Source of the DNA: Photobacterium gaetbulicola Gung47 | Lineage (GTDB): Bacteria; Pseudomonadota; Gammaproteobacteria; Enterobacterales; Vibrionaceae | Direction of reading: 5' to 3' | Assembly: GCA_000940995.1 (NCBI GenBank) | Contig: CP005973.1 | Span: forward strand, 868,001-932,000 | Length of the DNA stretch: 64,000 nucleotides | In this document: positions 52,567-60,902 of the stretch, piece by piece | Position numbering within the stretch: position 1 is the stretch's first letter | Layout: the number at the start of each line of letters is the position of its first letter | Made by a program: the position numbers and the translations under genes | Notes under the pieces: generated by a model | Told to the model about the DNA's origin: nothing | Database searches by the model: none | What the model saw: the letters and a program-made list of their open reading frames with translations, nothing else

Positions 52567-53352
52567 ATGAATTCCGATACGATGAGCCTATCACCAGATT
52601 GGAAAAAAATAGAATGGGTTTTAACTGATGTCGATGATACGTTGACTTGGCAGGGGCAGTTACCGCCGGAAGCATTGATTGCTATGCAGCAACTGCGAAA
52701 GGCTGGGAAAAAGGTCGTCGCTGTGACCGGTGCTTGCGCAGGCTGGGGGGATCACATTGCTCAACTTTGGCCGGTCGATGCCGTTTTGGCAGAAAACGGC
52801 GCGGTGATCATGGAAAAACAGGGTGGTTTCTTGACCCTTCGTTCGGCTATCCCAATAGAGGAAATCCGCAGTAGACAGCAGCGGCTTAAGTCAGAAATTG
52901 AAGCGATTTTGGAGGATTACCCTGGTTTGAACTTGACCTTGGATCAAGCCTACCGAGTCTGTGAAGTAGCGATTGATATTGGTCAAAACCGACCTAAGCT
53001 CGATAGCCGTATTGTGGATGAGATCGTTGCGCGCATACATGCCCTGGGAGCGAATGCAACAGCAAGCTCTATTCATATCAACGCATGGTACGGCAAACAT
53101 TCCAAAAAAGCGACAGCGACAGCCTTCCTCAAGGAAAAGGGGTTGACCGTTCAGCAGATCAAGCAAACAGCATGCTATGTAGGTGATTCAATGAATGACC
53201 AATATATGTTTGAGCTGTTGCCAATGAGCGTCGGTGTAGCAAACATCCGGCATTACTGGCAGCAGTTAGTATTCAAACCACAAGTTGTGATGTCACAACC
53301 CGGCGGTTTTGGTTTTGCCGAATTTTCCAGCCAGCTACTGGCGCTCAAGTAA
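52567..53352 (+). CDS. HAD-superfamily phosphatase, Cof-like (type IIB)
   Basis: A 261-residue cytoplasmic hydrolase. Motif I is TDVDDTLTW with the nucleophile Asp, motif II is VAVTGACAGWGDH and motif III is YVGDSMNDQYMFELLP. The cap is the Cof type IIB (about 85-190). GAGG is five bases before the ATG at 52567, so the longer 52522 reading is not used. Last gene of the TRAP operon with a strong terminator. It probably dephosphorylates a sugar- or polyol-phosphate. Whether this is the imported compound is inference. Confidence 0.88.
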   Translation: MNSDTMSLSPDWKKIEWVLTDVDDTLTWQGQLPPEALIAMQQLRKAGKKVVAVTGACAGWGDHIAQLWPVDAVLAENGAVIMEKQGGFLTLRSAIPIEEIRSRQQRLKSEIEAILEDYPGLNLTLDQAYRVCEVAIDIGQNRPKLDSRIVDEIVARIHALGANATASSIHINAWYGKHSKKATATAFLKEKGLTVQQIKQTACYVGDSMNDQYMFELLPMSVGVANIRHYWQQLVFKPQVVMSQPGGFGFAEFSSQLLALK

Positions 53353-53357
53353 CAATC

Positions 53358-53387
53358 AAAAACAGGCCGGTAACGGCCTGTTTTTTT
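53358..53387. terminator. Terminator of the TRAP/HAD operon
   Basis: ACAGGCCG / CGGCCTGT stem with a GTAA loop, seven T after it. The convergent zinc-ribbon gene ends inside the T run. Confidence 0.9.
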
Positions 53388-53547
53388 ATGGCCTCGCATT
53401 CTCGAGGCTACCACCAATCGCAATAAATGTTGTACGCTTGCATTTTGGGCAGTAATACTTGTATTCGCTTTTATGGGTGATGTGGCGTTCAATAAAGCTT
53501 CGCCTCACTCTGGTCATTGCAATATGTATCCCGCAGTCTTTACACAT
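53386..53547 (-). CDS. Small zinc-ribbon protein
   Basis: A 53-residue minus-strand ORF, product starting MCKDCGIHIAMTRVRRSFIE. It has two CxxC pairs: residues 2-5 (CKDC) and 33-36 (CPKC, in YKYYCPKCKRTTFIA). This is a classic four-cysteine zinc ribbon with a basic middle (RVRRSFIERHITHKSEYK), so nucleic-acid or ribosome contact is likely. The ATG at 53547 has only a weak binding site. It is convergent with the HAD gene and 284 bases upstream of yibL on the other strand. No family name is claimed. Confidence 0.6.
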   Translation of the reverse strand: MCKDCGIHIAMTRVRRSFIERHITHKSEYKYYCPKCKRTTFIAIGGSLENARP

Positions 53548-53733
53548 ATCCGTATGTTTACCTCAACTGTCAGTTTATTGTCTTATTGTTCAAACTCTTG
53601 ACTCGCAAGAGTTATAAAAGCGGAAATGTGCTTACTTGGCAATGGAAGGTGTTTCATAACTGAGACGGATTGAGATAATTATCAGTAGGGAACAATTAGC
53701 TACACAGTAAGTGATGACAAATTTGACAGAATT

Positions 53734-53764
53734 TTCGACCAAACTGTGATGCTTGTTATATAAT
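53734..53764 (+). promoter_or_regulatory. Candidate sigma-70 promoter of yibL
   Basis: A perfect -10 TATAAT at 53759-53764 is preceded by TTCGAC at 53734-53739 as a mediocre -35 at 19 bases. yibL starts 67 bases downstream of the -10. Confidence 0.4.
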
Positions 53765-53830
53765 CTCCGGTCAAGCAATTTATCCTGGCACTCGGCTACG
53801 GGATATTGTGAAGTAAAATAAGGTAACTAC

Positions 53831-54187
53831 ATGAATTTAAATCAAGAGCTTCAGAGTCTAAATAACCGTTTAGATAAACTTCGTCGTAAGTTGGCTGGGG
53901 CACAAGAGCGCGGTGATCAGGCAATTGCAGGTCAGGCTACGCAAGAAATCGAGACCATTACTAAAAGAATCAATAAAGTTAAGCACCAGACTAAGCGTCA
54001 ACTTAACAAAAAAGGGTCTGATGTGAAGTCACTGGCATTTAGCCGTCCGCTGACCAAAGCCGAACAATCCGACATGGGTAAGCTGAAAAAATCAGTCAAA
54101 GGTCTGGTTGTTGTCCATCCAATGACGGCGCTTGGACGTGAAATGGGTATCTCCGTTGTTACTGGTTTTGCGCCGAAAGAGTTCTAA
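53831..54187 (+). CDS. yibL: YibL-family ribosome-associated protein
   Basis: A 118-residue basic protein. A coiled coil (about 1-60, LQSLNNRLDKLRRKLAGAQE, EIETITKRINKVKHQTKRQL) is followed by the strongly conserved C-terminal part (LTKAEQSDMGKLKKSVKGL, VVVHPMTALGREMG, VTGFAPKEF), nearly the same as E. coli YibL, which copurifies with ribosomes. Function is otherwise unknown. Single gene. Confidence 0.93.
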   Translation: MNLNQELQSLNNRLDKLRRKLAGAQERGDQAIAGQATQEIETITKRINKVKHQTKRQLNKKGSDVKSLAFSRPLTKAEQSDMGKLKKSVKGLVVVHPMTALGREMGISVVTGFAPKEF

Positions 54188-54209
54188 TCAGTCAACATTG
54201 AATCTTGAG

Positions 54210-54259
54210 GATCAGCCTTCTTTGGCTGATCGGATACTGGCTTGGGAGCGTTACGCTCC
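54210..54259. other. Two tandem hairpins after yibL
   Basis: GATCAGCC / GGCTGATC (54210-54217, 54224-54231) and GGAGCG / CGCTCC (54245-54250, 54254-54259) form two stems in a row. Neither is followed by a long T run. They could terminate yibL transcription weakly or protect its 3' end. Confidence 0.45.
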
Positions 54260-54399
54260 TGAGTTTGGTTTGTTTCCAACCGGCATAAAACATTGAAGCA
54301 TTCTTATCGGGTATTGTTGCTATCAAGGTAGAAAGTAACAGGTATTAAGATTTTAATTTAATGATTTATAATGGTTTTTATAACTTAAAGGAAAGTTGC

Positions 54400-54978
54400 A
54401 TGAAGCTGTCTGTTCTGGATCAAGCACTGTTCGATCACCTATACCGTGATATTCGTGAATTTCGTAATACTTTTGACTTGGATATCGAGTCGCCTTCCAG
54501 TTTGAACGAACAGGCTGATGCATTACATACTTCACTGGCGGTCGAAGAACTGACCGAGCTGGCGGAAGCCGATTCGTTGGTTGAGCAAGCCGATGCGATT
54601 GTGGATTCCGTCTACGTATTGATGGGACGTCTGGTTCATCTGGGTGATGACAAAGTAGAGTCTAATATTGGTATCAGTTACCTGATTGACTTGCTGCTAC
54701 AGATCGCCAAGCGCTTGGGCTTTGATTTTGTCGCTTGCTGGGATGAAGTACATTCGAGCAATATGAGTAAGGTTTGTCGTAACGAGCAAGAATTCGAAGA
54801 GACCAAGTCTTTCTATGCCGAGCAGGGTGTCGAGATTGTGGGTAGCCAGAAGGGTGAATTCATTATTGCCAAATGTGCGAAAGACGTTGATCTCGGTGGC
54901 AAACTTGTCCGCCAGGGTAAAGTTCTAAAATCAGTATACTACCGACCAGCCGATCTGGTTAAGCTAGTGACAGCGTAA
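54400..54978 (+). CDS. MazG-like nucleoside triphosphate pyrophosphohydrolase
   Basis: A 192-residue all-alpha NTP-PPase-family protein. The metal-binding motif EExxE...ExxD is visible as Glu49-Glu50-x2-Glu53 and Glu62-x2-Asp65 (VEELTELAEADSLVEQADAI), then VDSVYVLMGR. The second half (about 85-192) has HSSNMSKVCRNEQE and a beta-rich tail, as in the phosphoribosyl-ATP-pyrophosphohydrolase-like proteins of Vibrio. It probably clears noncanonical nucleotides. The ATG at 54400 has GGAAAG upstream; the 54361 reading is not needed. Single gene with a long hairpin terminator. Confidence 0.85.
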   Translation: MKLSVLDQALFDHLYRDIREFRNTFDLDIESPSSLNEQADALHTSLAVEELTELAEADSLVEQADAIVDSVYVLMGRLVHLGDDKVESNIGISYLIDLLLQIAKRLGFDFVACWDEVHSSNMSKVCRNEQEFEETKSFYAEQGVEIVGSQKGEFIIAKCAKDVDLGGKLVRQGKVLKSVYYRPADLVKLVTA

Positions 54979-54997
54979 CATCCAGTAGCTGTAATTA

Positions 54998-55045
54998 AAG
55001 CTCGGTAAAGTGAGAACAGGTCGTTCTTACTGCCGAGCTTTTTTG
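54998..55045 (+). terminator. Long hairpin terminator of the MazG-like gene
   Basis: AAAGCTCGG / CCGAGCTTT basal stem with an inner GAGAAC / GTTCTT stem, then a T run. Confidence 0.85.
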
Positions 55046-55087
55046 TCTCTAGACTGCAATAACTAAAATATAAAGACATTCAATACT

Positions 55088-56437
55088 ATGCCTTCAAAAT
55101 TACAACCACAGCCTTCTTCTGAATTGCCACTTGGCCGCCAGTTGTTTGACATGACCTGGCCGATGTTATTTGGTGTGCTTTCCCTTATGAGTTTCCAGTT
55201 GGTTGACAGTGCCTTCATTGGTCAACTGGGCGTTTTGCCGCTCGCCGCCCAGGGGTTCACCTTGCCGATGCAAATGGTGATCATTGGCTTACAGGTAGGG
55301 TTAGGGATTGCAACGACATCGTTGATCTCACGGGTGCTGGGAAGCGGAGATTATCAGCGAGCCAAACAACTTGGCGGTTTGGTGGTCATTACCGGCGCGG
55401 CCAGTGTTTTGCTGATATGCCTGTCTATCTGGTTTGCCCGAGGAGGGGTCTTACAGTTGCTCAGCGCTCCCGAAGATGTCTATTCGGTTATTGATGGCTA
55501 CTGGCCTGTCTGGTTAGCAAGTTCATGGTGTGGGGCAATGCTGTATTTTGCCTATAGCTTGTGCCGTGCCAACGGTAATACGATGCTACCGGGTATCATG
55601 ATGGTGGTAACTAGCTTGCTGAACATGGCTCTGGATCCTTTGTTCATTTTTACTTTTGACATGGGCCTGGTCGGGGCGGCCTGGGCGACTGTTGTCGCCT
55701 TCACTGTGGGTATGATAGCAGTGTACCCAAAAGTGATTCAGCGTCACTGGTTGAGCTTTGACTGGAAGGGCTTGGATATTTGGGCTTCGGTGAAAGAACT
55801 GGTCAATATTATGGCACCGGCAATGCTTAGCCAACTGCTGCCTCCGGTGTCATCTATGTTGGCAACAAAGCTGGTAGCAGGTTTCGGTGCGGCAACGGTG
55901 GCAGCCTGGGCTCTGGGTTCGAGATTGGAGTTTTTCTCAATAGTCATTATCCTAGCGCTGACTATGTCGATGCCGCCAATGGTAGGGCGTTGGCTCGGCA
56001 AGGGAGAGCTGGACAAGATCAAGTCTTTGGTTTCTCTGGCCGTTAAATTTGTTTTAGTATGGCAACTGGTAATCGCCGTCCTGCTGTTCATCTCTATCTC
56101 GCCGTTAACTTCTTTACTGACCAGCGAAGCTGAAGTGGGCCATATTCTTGCGCTTCACCTCACTTGGGTGCCTTTGAGCCTTGGTCCCCTGGGCATTTGT
56201 ATGTTGATGGTGTCTGTCTGCAACGCGCTGACGATGCCAATGCGTGCTTTGGTCATTTCAGCGCTACGCTTGTTTGTTTGTTTTTTACCGCTGCTTTGGA
56301 TTGGGGCAAATTATGGCGGAATCGAAGGACTTTTCTTGGGCGCGATGTTTGGCAATGTAATGGCTGGTGCCGTAGCCTGGGGATGCTATCAGCGCGGCAT
56401 GCGTGCTGTTGAAGCAAAGTTTGTCGTACGTTGCTAG
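55088..56437 (+). CDS. MATE-family multidrug efflux protein
   Basis: A 449-residue inner-membrane cation-coupled exporter with 12 helices in two halves. Typical segments are MTWPMLFGVLSLMSFQLVDS, AFIGQLGVLPLAAQGFTLPM, GLGIATTSLISRVLGSG, TMLPGIMMVVTSLLNMALDP, MLSQLLPPVSSMLATKLVAG and FGAATVAAWALGSRLEFFS. The DinF/NorM-like MATE fold is certain. Its substrate is not known. It precedes an alpha/beta hydrolase by 48 bases, so both may be transcribed together. Confidence 0.92.
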   Translation: MPSKLQPQPSSELPLGRQLFDMTWPMLFGVLSLMSFQLVDSAFIGQLGVLPLAAQGFTLPMQMVIIGLQVGLGIATTSLISRVLGSGDYQRAKQLGGLVVITGAASVLLICLSIWFARGGVLQLLSAPEDVYSVIDGYWPVWLASSWCGAMLYFAYSLCRANGNTMLPGIMMVVTSLLNMALDPLFIFTFDMGLVGAAWATVVAFTVGMIAVYPKVIQRHWLSFDWKGLDIWASVKELVNIMAPAMLSQLLPPVSSMLATKLVAGFGAATVAAWALGSRLEFFSIVIILALTMSMPPMVGRWLGKGELDKIKSLVSLAVKFVLVWQLVIAVLLFISISPLTSLLTSEAEVGHILALHLTWVPLSLGPLGICMLMVSVCNALTMPMRALVISALRLFVCFLPLLWIGANYGGIEGLFLGAMFGNVMAGAVAWGCYQRGMRAVEAKFVVRC

Positions 56438-56485
56438 CAATGGCGTAAAGCACATAACTAAAAACAATTATTTGGATTGGAATGG

Positions 56486-57298
56486 ATGAAAACGTTTACT
56501 ATTGATGCACAGACCATGCACTATCAGGATATTGGCGAAGGCCCGGTTCTTGTCTTCGGCCATAGCTATTTGTGGGACAGCACAATGTGGGCGCCGCAAG
56601 TCGAGGTATTAAGTCAGTCTTACCGTTGTATCGTACCGGAATTCTGGGGGCACGGGGCCTCTGCACCAGCGCCAGAATCAACGCGTAGCTTAAAAGATTA
56701 TGCCAATGACGTACTTAGCTTGCTTGATGACTTGGGAATTGAGACGTTTTCACTGGTGGGGTTGTCATCTGGTGGAATGTGGGCGACAGAGTTGGCAATT
56801 AAAGCGCCTGCACGGGTCAAGAGCCTGGTACTGATGGATACTTTCGTGGGTCTAGAGCCGGAAGTTGTCCATACCAAGTATTTTGCAAAGCTGGCAGAGA
56901 TTGAAGAGAAGAAGGCCTTATCGCCTGACATTGTAAACTTTTTCGATGAGCGTCAGTTTTCCGTATTAGGTAAAAATGATCCTGTCCGTGCTGCGTTTAG
57001 GCAGAGGCTGCTTGATGCGGATAAAGATAGGGCACTGGCTTTGGCAAAGGCTGGGCGAATGGTATTTGGCCGCCGTGACATGTTTGAAGATGCTGAGATG
57101 CTCGCGTTGCCGACACTCATTATGGTGGGCGCGCAAGACAGTATGCGTCCTGTTCTCGAGTCGCAGCTCATGCACGACGGCATTACCGGCAGTGAGTTTG
57201 TCTTGATCCCGAATGCGGGCCACATTAGCAATTTAGAGCAGGCTGATTTTGTGACGGGCAAACTGCAGCGCTTTTTTGCTGGGTGTGTGAGCCGATAG
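56486..57298 (+). CDS. Alpha/beta-fold hydrolase
   Basis: A 270-residue cytoplasmic hydrolase. The nucleophile elbow is GLSSG with Ser94, the acid is in VGAQDSMRP and the base is the His in PNAGHISNLE. The oxyanion strand is LVFGHSYLWDS. The fold resembles esterases and peroxidases of the family; no specific substrate can be named. TTG at 56477 is a possible alternative to the ATG at 56486. The terminator downstream is shared with a convergent gene. Confidence 0.88.
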   Translation: MKTFTIDAQTMHYQDIGEGPVLVFGHSYLWDSTMWAPQVEVLSQSYRCIVPEFWGHGASAPAPESTRSLKDYANDVLSLLDDLGIETFSLVGLSSGGMWATELAIKAPARVKSLVLMDTFVGLEPEVVHTKYFAKLAEIEEKKALSPDIVNFFDERQFSVLGKNDPVRAAFRQRLLDADKDRALALAKAGRMVFGRRDMFEDAEMLALPTLIMVGAQDSMRPVLESQLMHDGITGSEFVLIPNAGHISNLEQADFVTGKLQRFFAGCVSR

Positions 57299-57341
57299 CC
57301 ACTGGAGACCTAACCCCTGTATTGACCAATATTTCGATAAA

Positions 57342-57375
57342 AAAAGAGCCAGTGACTTTGTGACTGGCTCTTTTG
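57342..57375. terminator. Bidirectional terminator after the alpha/beta hydrolase
   Basis: AAAGAGCCAGT / ACTGGCTCTTT stem with a ten-base loop, A run before and T run after. Confidence 0.9.
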
Positions 57376-57412
57376 CTATGGGCAGTTTACTGCGGATGGA
57401 AATAACCCAAGA

Positions 57413-57913
57413 TTATTTGAGTTGCTCGCAGTAGAGCGGTAGGTTTGATGCTTTGGCTGCAAGTGCCTGCTGCATCTCAGTCACTAGTTGTTGCTGGTTT
57501 GGTAGCGGTAGTGCTGCGACATCACAAATAAGCGAGCCATGTTCGTGGTCAGTGAACAGCATGCCGCAGGCTGCCGGTTTGCCTTTTAAGAAGCCGACAA
57601 ACAGCTGTGCCGGTGAAGCGTCTTCAAACATGATTTGAGTCAGATATTCAATAATGGCTTCTTTGTCTGATTCATCCTGCCATCGGTTGGCAAGAACTAG
57701 AGCATATCGGATAGTGAGAGGGTGGCAGTCTACAGGGTAGATGGTCAGTGAGTCAGTGTTGGGGGAATCAGACGTTTGGCAGGTCCCAAATTCGAGTGAT
57801 GCCTGCGCATCTTGGTATAAGGCAAGGCCTTGTTCACTGAGAGGGGTTGGGAACTCCGCTTCGGTGATATGGCTTGCCATCCACCGGTTTTTTCGTTCGA
57901 TGAGCTGTTTCAT
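57413..57913 (-). CDS. Protein of unknown function, possibly GNAT-like
   Basis: A 166-residue soluble protein. The second half (AQLFVGFLKGKPAACGMLFT, DHEHGSLICDVAALP) has the strand pattern of the beta4-beta5 core of an acetyltransferase. The rest is not recognisable and the usual acetyl-CoA pyrophosphate loop (Q/RxxGxG/A) is not seen. So the call is weak. It lies 90 bases downstream of the nitroreductase gene on the same strand, with an imperfect hairpin between. Confidence 0.5.
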   Translation of the reverse strand: MKQLIERKNRWMASHITEAEFPTPLSEQGLALYQDAQASLEFGTCQTSDSPNTDSLTIYPVDCHPLTIRYALVLANRWQDESDKEAIIEYLTQIMFEDASPAQLFVGFLKGKPAACGMLFTDHEHGSLICDVAALPLPNQQQLVTEMQQALAAKASNLPLYCEQLK

Positions 57914-58003
57914 CTGGACTACTGACCGTTCTTTTTGCTTTGATTGCCAACACCATACCGCAAAAGAATCCCTGTGGGTATGGCTGGCGTTTTATTTGCT
58001 CAA

Positions 58004-58732
58004 TTAATGACTGATTATAACCTCATCACTGGCAATACGGTGCCTTTCGCTGTAGATACCATCGTCGGCACGTTTGCCACAGCTGATAATCATGGTGATT
58101 TCGGCGTCTTTGTGCAAACCGAGCAGCGCTTTGGTACGTTTAGAATCAAAGCCTTCCATTGGGCAGGTATCGTAACCTTCGGCGCGCATTGCGGTCATGA
58201 AGGTCATTGCGGCCAAGGAACTACTTTTATGTAGGCAGACACGCAGATCAGCTTTGCTGACTTCTCTTACCATAGGTTTTTTTATTCCCAGTAATGCACT
58301 GAGGATTTTCCTAGCAAAACCGAAGATCCCAAGGCGATCGTTGTTATAGACAAACGGGATCAGTTTTTCATAGTACTTCAGAGCGCGCTTGGCGGTTGCA
58401 TCTTCTCGGCCCTCGAAGGCTTGCCGGATTTGCGACGCGTTCATCTCTGCCCGGCCTTTCCATTTTTGCGGGGTAACTACAAACGCGACTAATTCATTGG
58501 CGGTCTTGGCTGCATTTTGTCCCATGCAGTATTGCGCGAGCTGGTCACGCTTTTCTTGGTTGATGACACGGTGAAACTCCCAGAGCTGCATGTTGGAGCT
58601 ATTTGGTGAGAGAGTCGCGAGTTCCAGGGCGCGGGCGACGGCCTCATGATCAAATGATGCAGCTTGATCGTATTTGCGTACAGAGCGCCGGGAATGAATA
58701 AGGGAGCTAAAAACGGTTGATGATTCAGACAT
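58004..58732 (-). CDS. Nitroreductase-family flavoprotein
   Basis: A 242-residue FMN-dependent NAD(P)H oxidoreductase. The N-terminal FMN phosphate site (SRRSVRKYDQ) and LELATLSPNSSNMQLWEFHR, then RAEGYDTCPMEGFDSKRTK and the C-terminal GKRADDGIYSERHR are typical. A longer insert (about 75-150) holds a hydrophobic patch around FARKILSALLGIKKP. Natural electron acceptor unknown. Single or first gene in a two-gene minus-strand unit. Confidence 0.88.
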   Translation of the reverse strand: MSESSTVFSSLIHSRRSVRKYDQAASFDHEAVARALELATLSPNSSNMQLWEFHRVINQEKRDQLAQYCMGQNAAKTANELVAFVVTPQKWKGRAEMNASQIRQAFEGREDATAKRALKYYEKLIPFVYNNDRLGIFGFARKILSALLGIKKPMVREVSKADLRVCLHKSSSLAAMTFMTAMRAEGYDTCPMEGFDSKRTKALLGLHKDAEITMIISCGKRADDGIYSERHRIASDEVIISH

Positions 58733-58809
58733 GTTGGTAAGTAAAGTTATGAGCCTAGCATCACTATACCTGTTTTGACTCTCGCCCCATAGTCGGTGTT
58801 TTAAATTGA

Positions 58810-59658
58810 TCAGTGTTTATCGAAGAAGTCTTTATTGCGAATGTACTTGTTCATGTAATGATAGGAGATTGGCCTTAGTAGCCAGCTGACAATGGAGCGG
58901 TACAGCCTTGCTAGCGTGGGCGTATCTTCATAGATCTTGCCATTGTGCAGCCACAACATTTTGCCGACGTGCCAGAACATGAATGGAATTGGTGGGAGAA
59001 AGGTAACGATATCCAGATCACAGCAGATACGGTAGGTTCTTTTGGCGAGGGGATAATCTTGCTTGAAGCTCCAACATCCGGTAGCGGGTTGGCCAAAGGT
59101 AACAATACGCTTAATCGCGGTTGGTTGTTGCTGGTAGAGACGATGTGCTACCAATATTGCCATTGCACCGCCGGAGGAGTGGCCAGTAAAGGTAATTTTC
59201 TTCCCCTGTTTAATTTGAGGGAGAAGAACCTTTTCGATTTGCTGGTACAGCGTCAGTCCATTTTGCTGGTGGTTATTTTCGCTAGCCTGCAACAATTCGG
59301 CTCGCATTGCCTCGCTGATATATGGGTTTGGTTTGATGCCTGTAGTCTTGCTGCTTTGTTCCAACAACGAATAATAGCCCCAGTGGACGCGACACCACTT
59401 AGTGCCGGTTCGGATTTTCTTGGGAAAGCAAGCAAGGTTTATTAACCAGTCCCATAAACTTTGGGAGCCTTTGAACACCACAACCACCTCACTTTCCTTG
59501 CCCCACAGAATACGAATAATCGTACGGCCCCAGCGATCAGTGATTTCATGGCGGCCATTTTTATCGAATCCGTATAGGGTGTGATTGAATGTGGTGGGAT
59601 AAGCAAGGTTGCAAAGAATGGCGTAGCGCTCGTATTGGTAACGCTTGAGTGGTTTCAT
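58810..59658 (-). CDS. Class 3 lipase-family protein
   Basis: A 282-residue alpha/beta hydrolase of the lipase_3 (fungal lipase-like) family. The nucleophile elbow GHSSGGAMAILVAHRLY gives the catalytic Ser. The oxyanion-loop region VVVFKGSQSLWDWLIN and VTFGQPATGCW, with the Asp in CDLDIVTFLPP, fit the family. No signal peptide is visible, so it should be cytoplasmic unless exported by another route. Its lipid substrate is unknown. Single gene. Confidence 0.85.
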   Translation of the reverse strand: MKPLKRYQYERYAILCNLAYPTTFNHTLYGFDKNGRHEITDRWGRTIIRILWGKESEVVVVFKGSQSLWDWLINLACFPKKIRTGTKWCRVHWGYYSLLEQSSKTTGIKPNPYISEAMRAELLQASENNHQQNGLTLYQQIEKVLLPQIKQGKKITFTGHSSGGAMAILVAHRLYQQQPTAIKRIVTFGQPATGCWSFKQDYPLAKRTYRICCDLDIVTFLPPIPFMFWHVGKMLWLHNGKIYEDTPTLARLYRSIVSWLLRPISYHYMNKYIRNKDFFDKH

Positions 59659-59968
59659 TCAGTGTTGCTCCTTATCTTGTTGATGTAGCTCTGAATCCAG
59701 CAACACATAGTCAGTCTGTCATAAAATATATAGCTTAAATATGTGACATTTAGACGATGACGATGATTTTGCTTTGAAGGTGATCACTTTGCCCATAATA
59801 AACTGTCAGGCAAGTTTGGATGGAGGGGGGATTCATTGCGTGCAGATCAAATTTTATGAAATTGGCTGCTTAATATTTGTCCAACGCGTGTTCAATTTGA
59901 TATAAGTATAGGTGGCTGGTTTTTCATACTTTTTTATTCACTTGACGCAGATACATGGCAGGTAACAC
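59659..59968. other. Divergent gap between lipase and coiled-coil protein genes
   Basis: 310 AT-rich bases. I see no gene, repeat or hairpin that stands out. AGG about six bases before 59969 is the ribosome binding site for the next gene. Confidence 0.3.
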
Positions 59969-60646
59969 ATGATGGAATATGATGTTAATTCTCACCCTTT
60001 GATGAAACTTGGTGAAGCGGCTCAACCAGAAGCGTTCGTTAAGTATTTTCAGCATATGCTGTTGGCCGGTAAGGCTATCGAAACCATGACAGTCGATAGC
60101 ACCAAAATGATGCTCGAGCAGAGTTATCAGCATGGTCTTAAACTGATCGAAGACATGGATAGGCAATTTGCCAACCGGAATGATCAACAACAATCATTAT
60201 GCTTTCCTTTTGATCTTATGGATCAGGTAACCAAGAACATGGCCGATCAATGGAGTGTATTGGCGGGGCTGCCAACGAGCTCGGTAGAACAGCTATCTGA
60301 GAACCTCGAGTTGGCAAAAGCCAAAGAGGTCGAGTTGTCAACACTCGTGGCTGAACAAGAAAGCCATATTAATGAATTGAACCAATCGGTTTTGGACAGC
60401 CAGGCACAAGTTACCAAGGCGACAAAAGCAAAACAAACAGCGCAGCGAAATGCCCGTAAAGCAAAGTCAGATCTTGAAGCTGCGATCGAAACCAATAAAC
60501 AGCTCGAAGATCAGCTCGGTCAGCTTGAGGTGGCAAAGGCTGAAACGATAGAAGAAAATCAAGCGCTGAACGAACAAAACACAGAACTTAAACAACAACT
60601 TGCCAGCCTGCAAGCCCAGCTGGAGGCGGTTAGCCAAGGTTCGTAA
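59969..60646 (+). CDS. Phasin-like N-terminal region with long coiled coil
   Basis: A 225-residue soluble protein. Residues 1-105 are amphipathic helices with a phasin-like feel (FVKYFQHMLLAGKAIETMTV, MMLEQSYQHGLKLIEDMDRQ). Residues 110-222 form a nearly unbroken coiled coil rich in E, Q, K and A. Phasins coat polyhydroxyalkanoate granules, and phaC-type genes exist in Vibrionaceae, but none is in this window, so the role is not settled. It could also be a cell-structure protein. Single gene with its own terminator. Confidence 0.55.
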   Translation: MMEYDVNSHPLMKLGEAAQPEAFVKYFQHMLLAGKAIETMTVDSTKMMLEQSYQHGLKLIEDMDRQFANRNDQQQSLCFPFDLMDQVTKNMADQWSVLAGLPTSSVEQLSENLELAKAKEVELSTLVAEQESHINELNQSVLDSQAQVTKATKAKQTAQRNARKAKSDLEAAIETNKQLEDQLGQLEVAKAETIEENQALNEQNTELKQQLASLQAQLEAVSQGS

Positions 60647-60671
60647 TTGGCAGCTGGATGATCCAATGTGA

Positions 60672-60694
60672 AGGCGCCTGCGGGCGCTTTTTTT
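60672..60694 (+). terminator. Terminator of the coiled-coil gene
   Basis: GGCGCC-TGC-GGGCGC type stem followed by seven T. Confidence 0.85.
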
Positions 60695-60902
60695 GTGCTC
60701 TTTTCGCCTGAATGGCGACTTATCAGCAGTACAAAATTATTTGGTCTCTTTCCTTAGAATGCAAATGCCAATTTCGTGACGTTAATATGGGTAAATTGTT
60801 TCTTTTGTGTTAATACTGATGGCGTAACTGAATGATTAATTTAATGTCTGGCGAAAACATAGCTGACTTACAGGGCTGTCGTTGGATGTGGTAGGAGTGA
60901 GT

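Noticed and set aside
57940..58003. Terminator between the nitroreductase and the GNAT-like gene
   Set aside because: CCATACC / GGTATGG can pair, but in the direction of the genes there is no T run after it. It is mentioned only as an imperfect hairpin.
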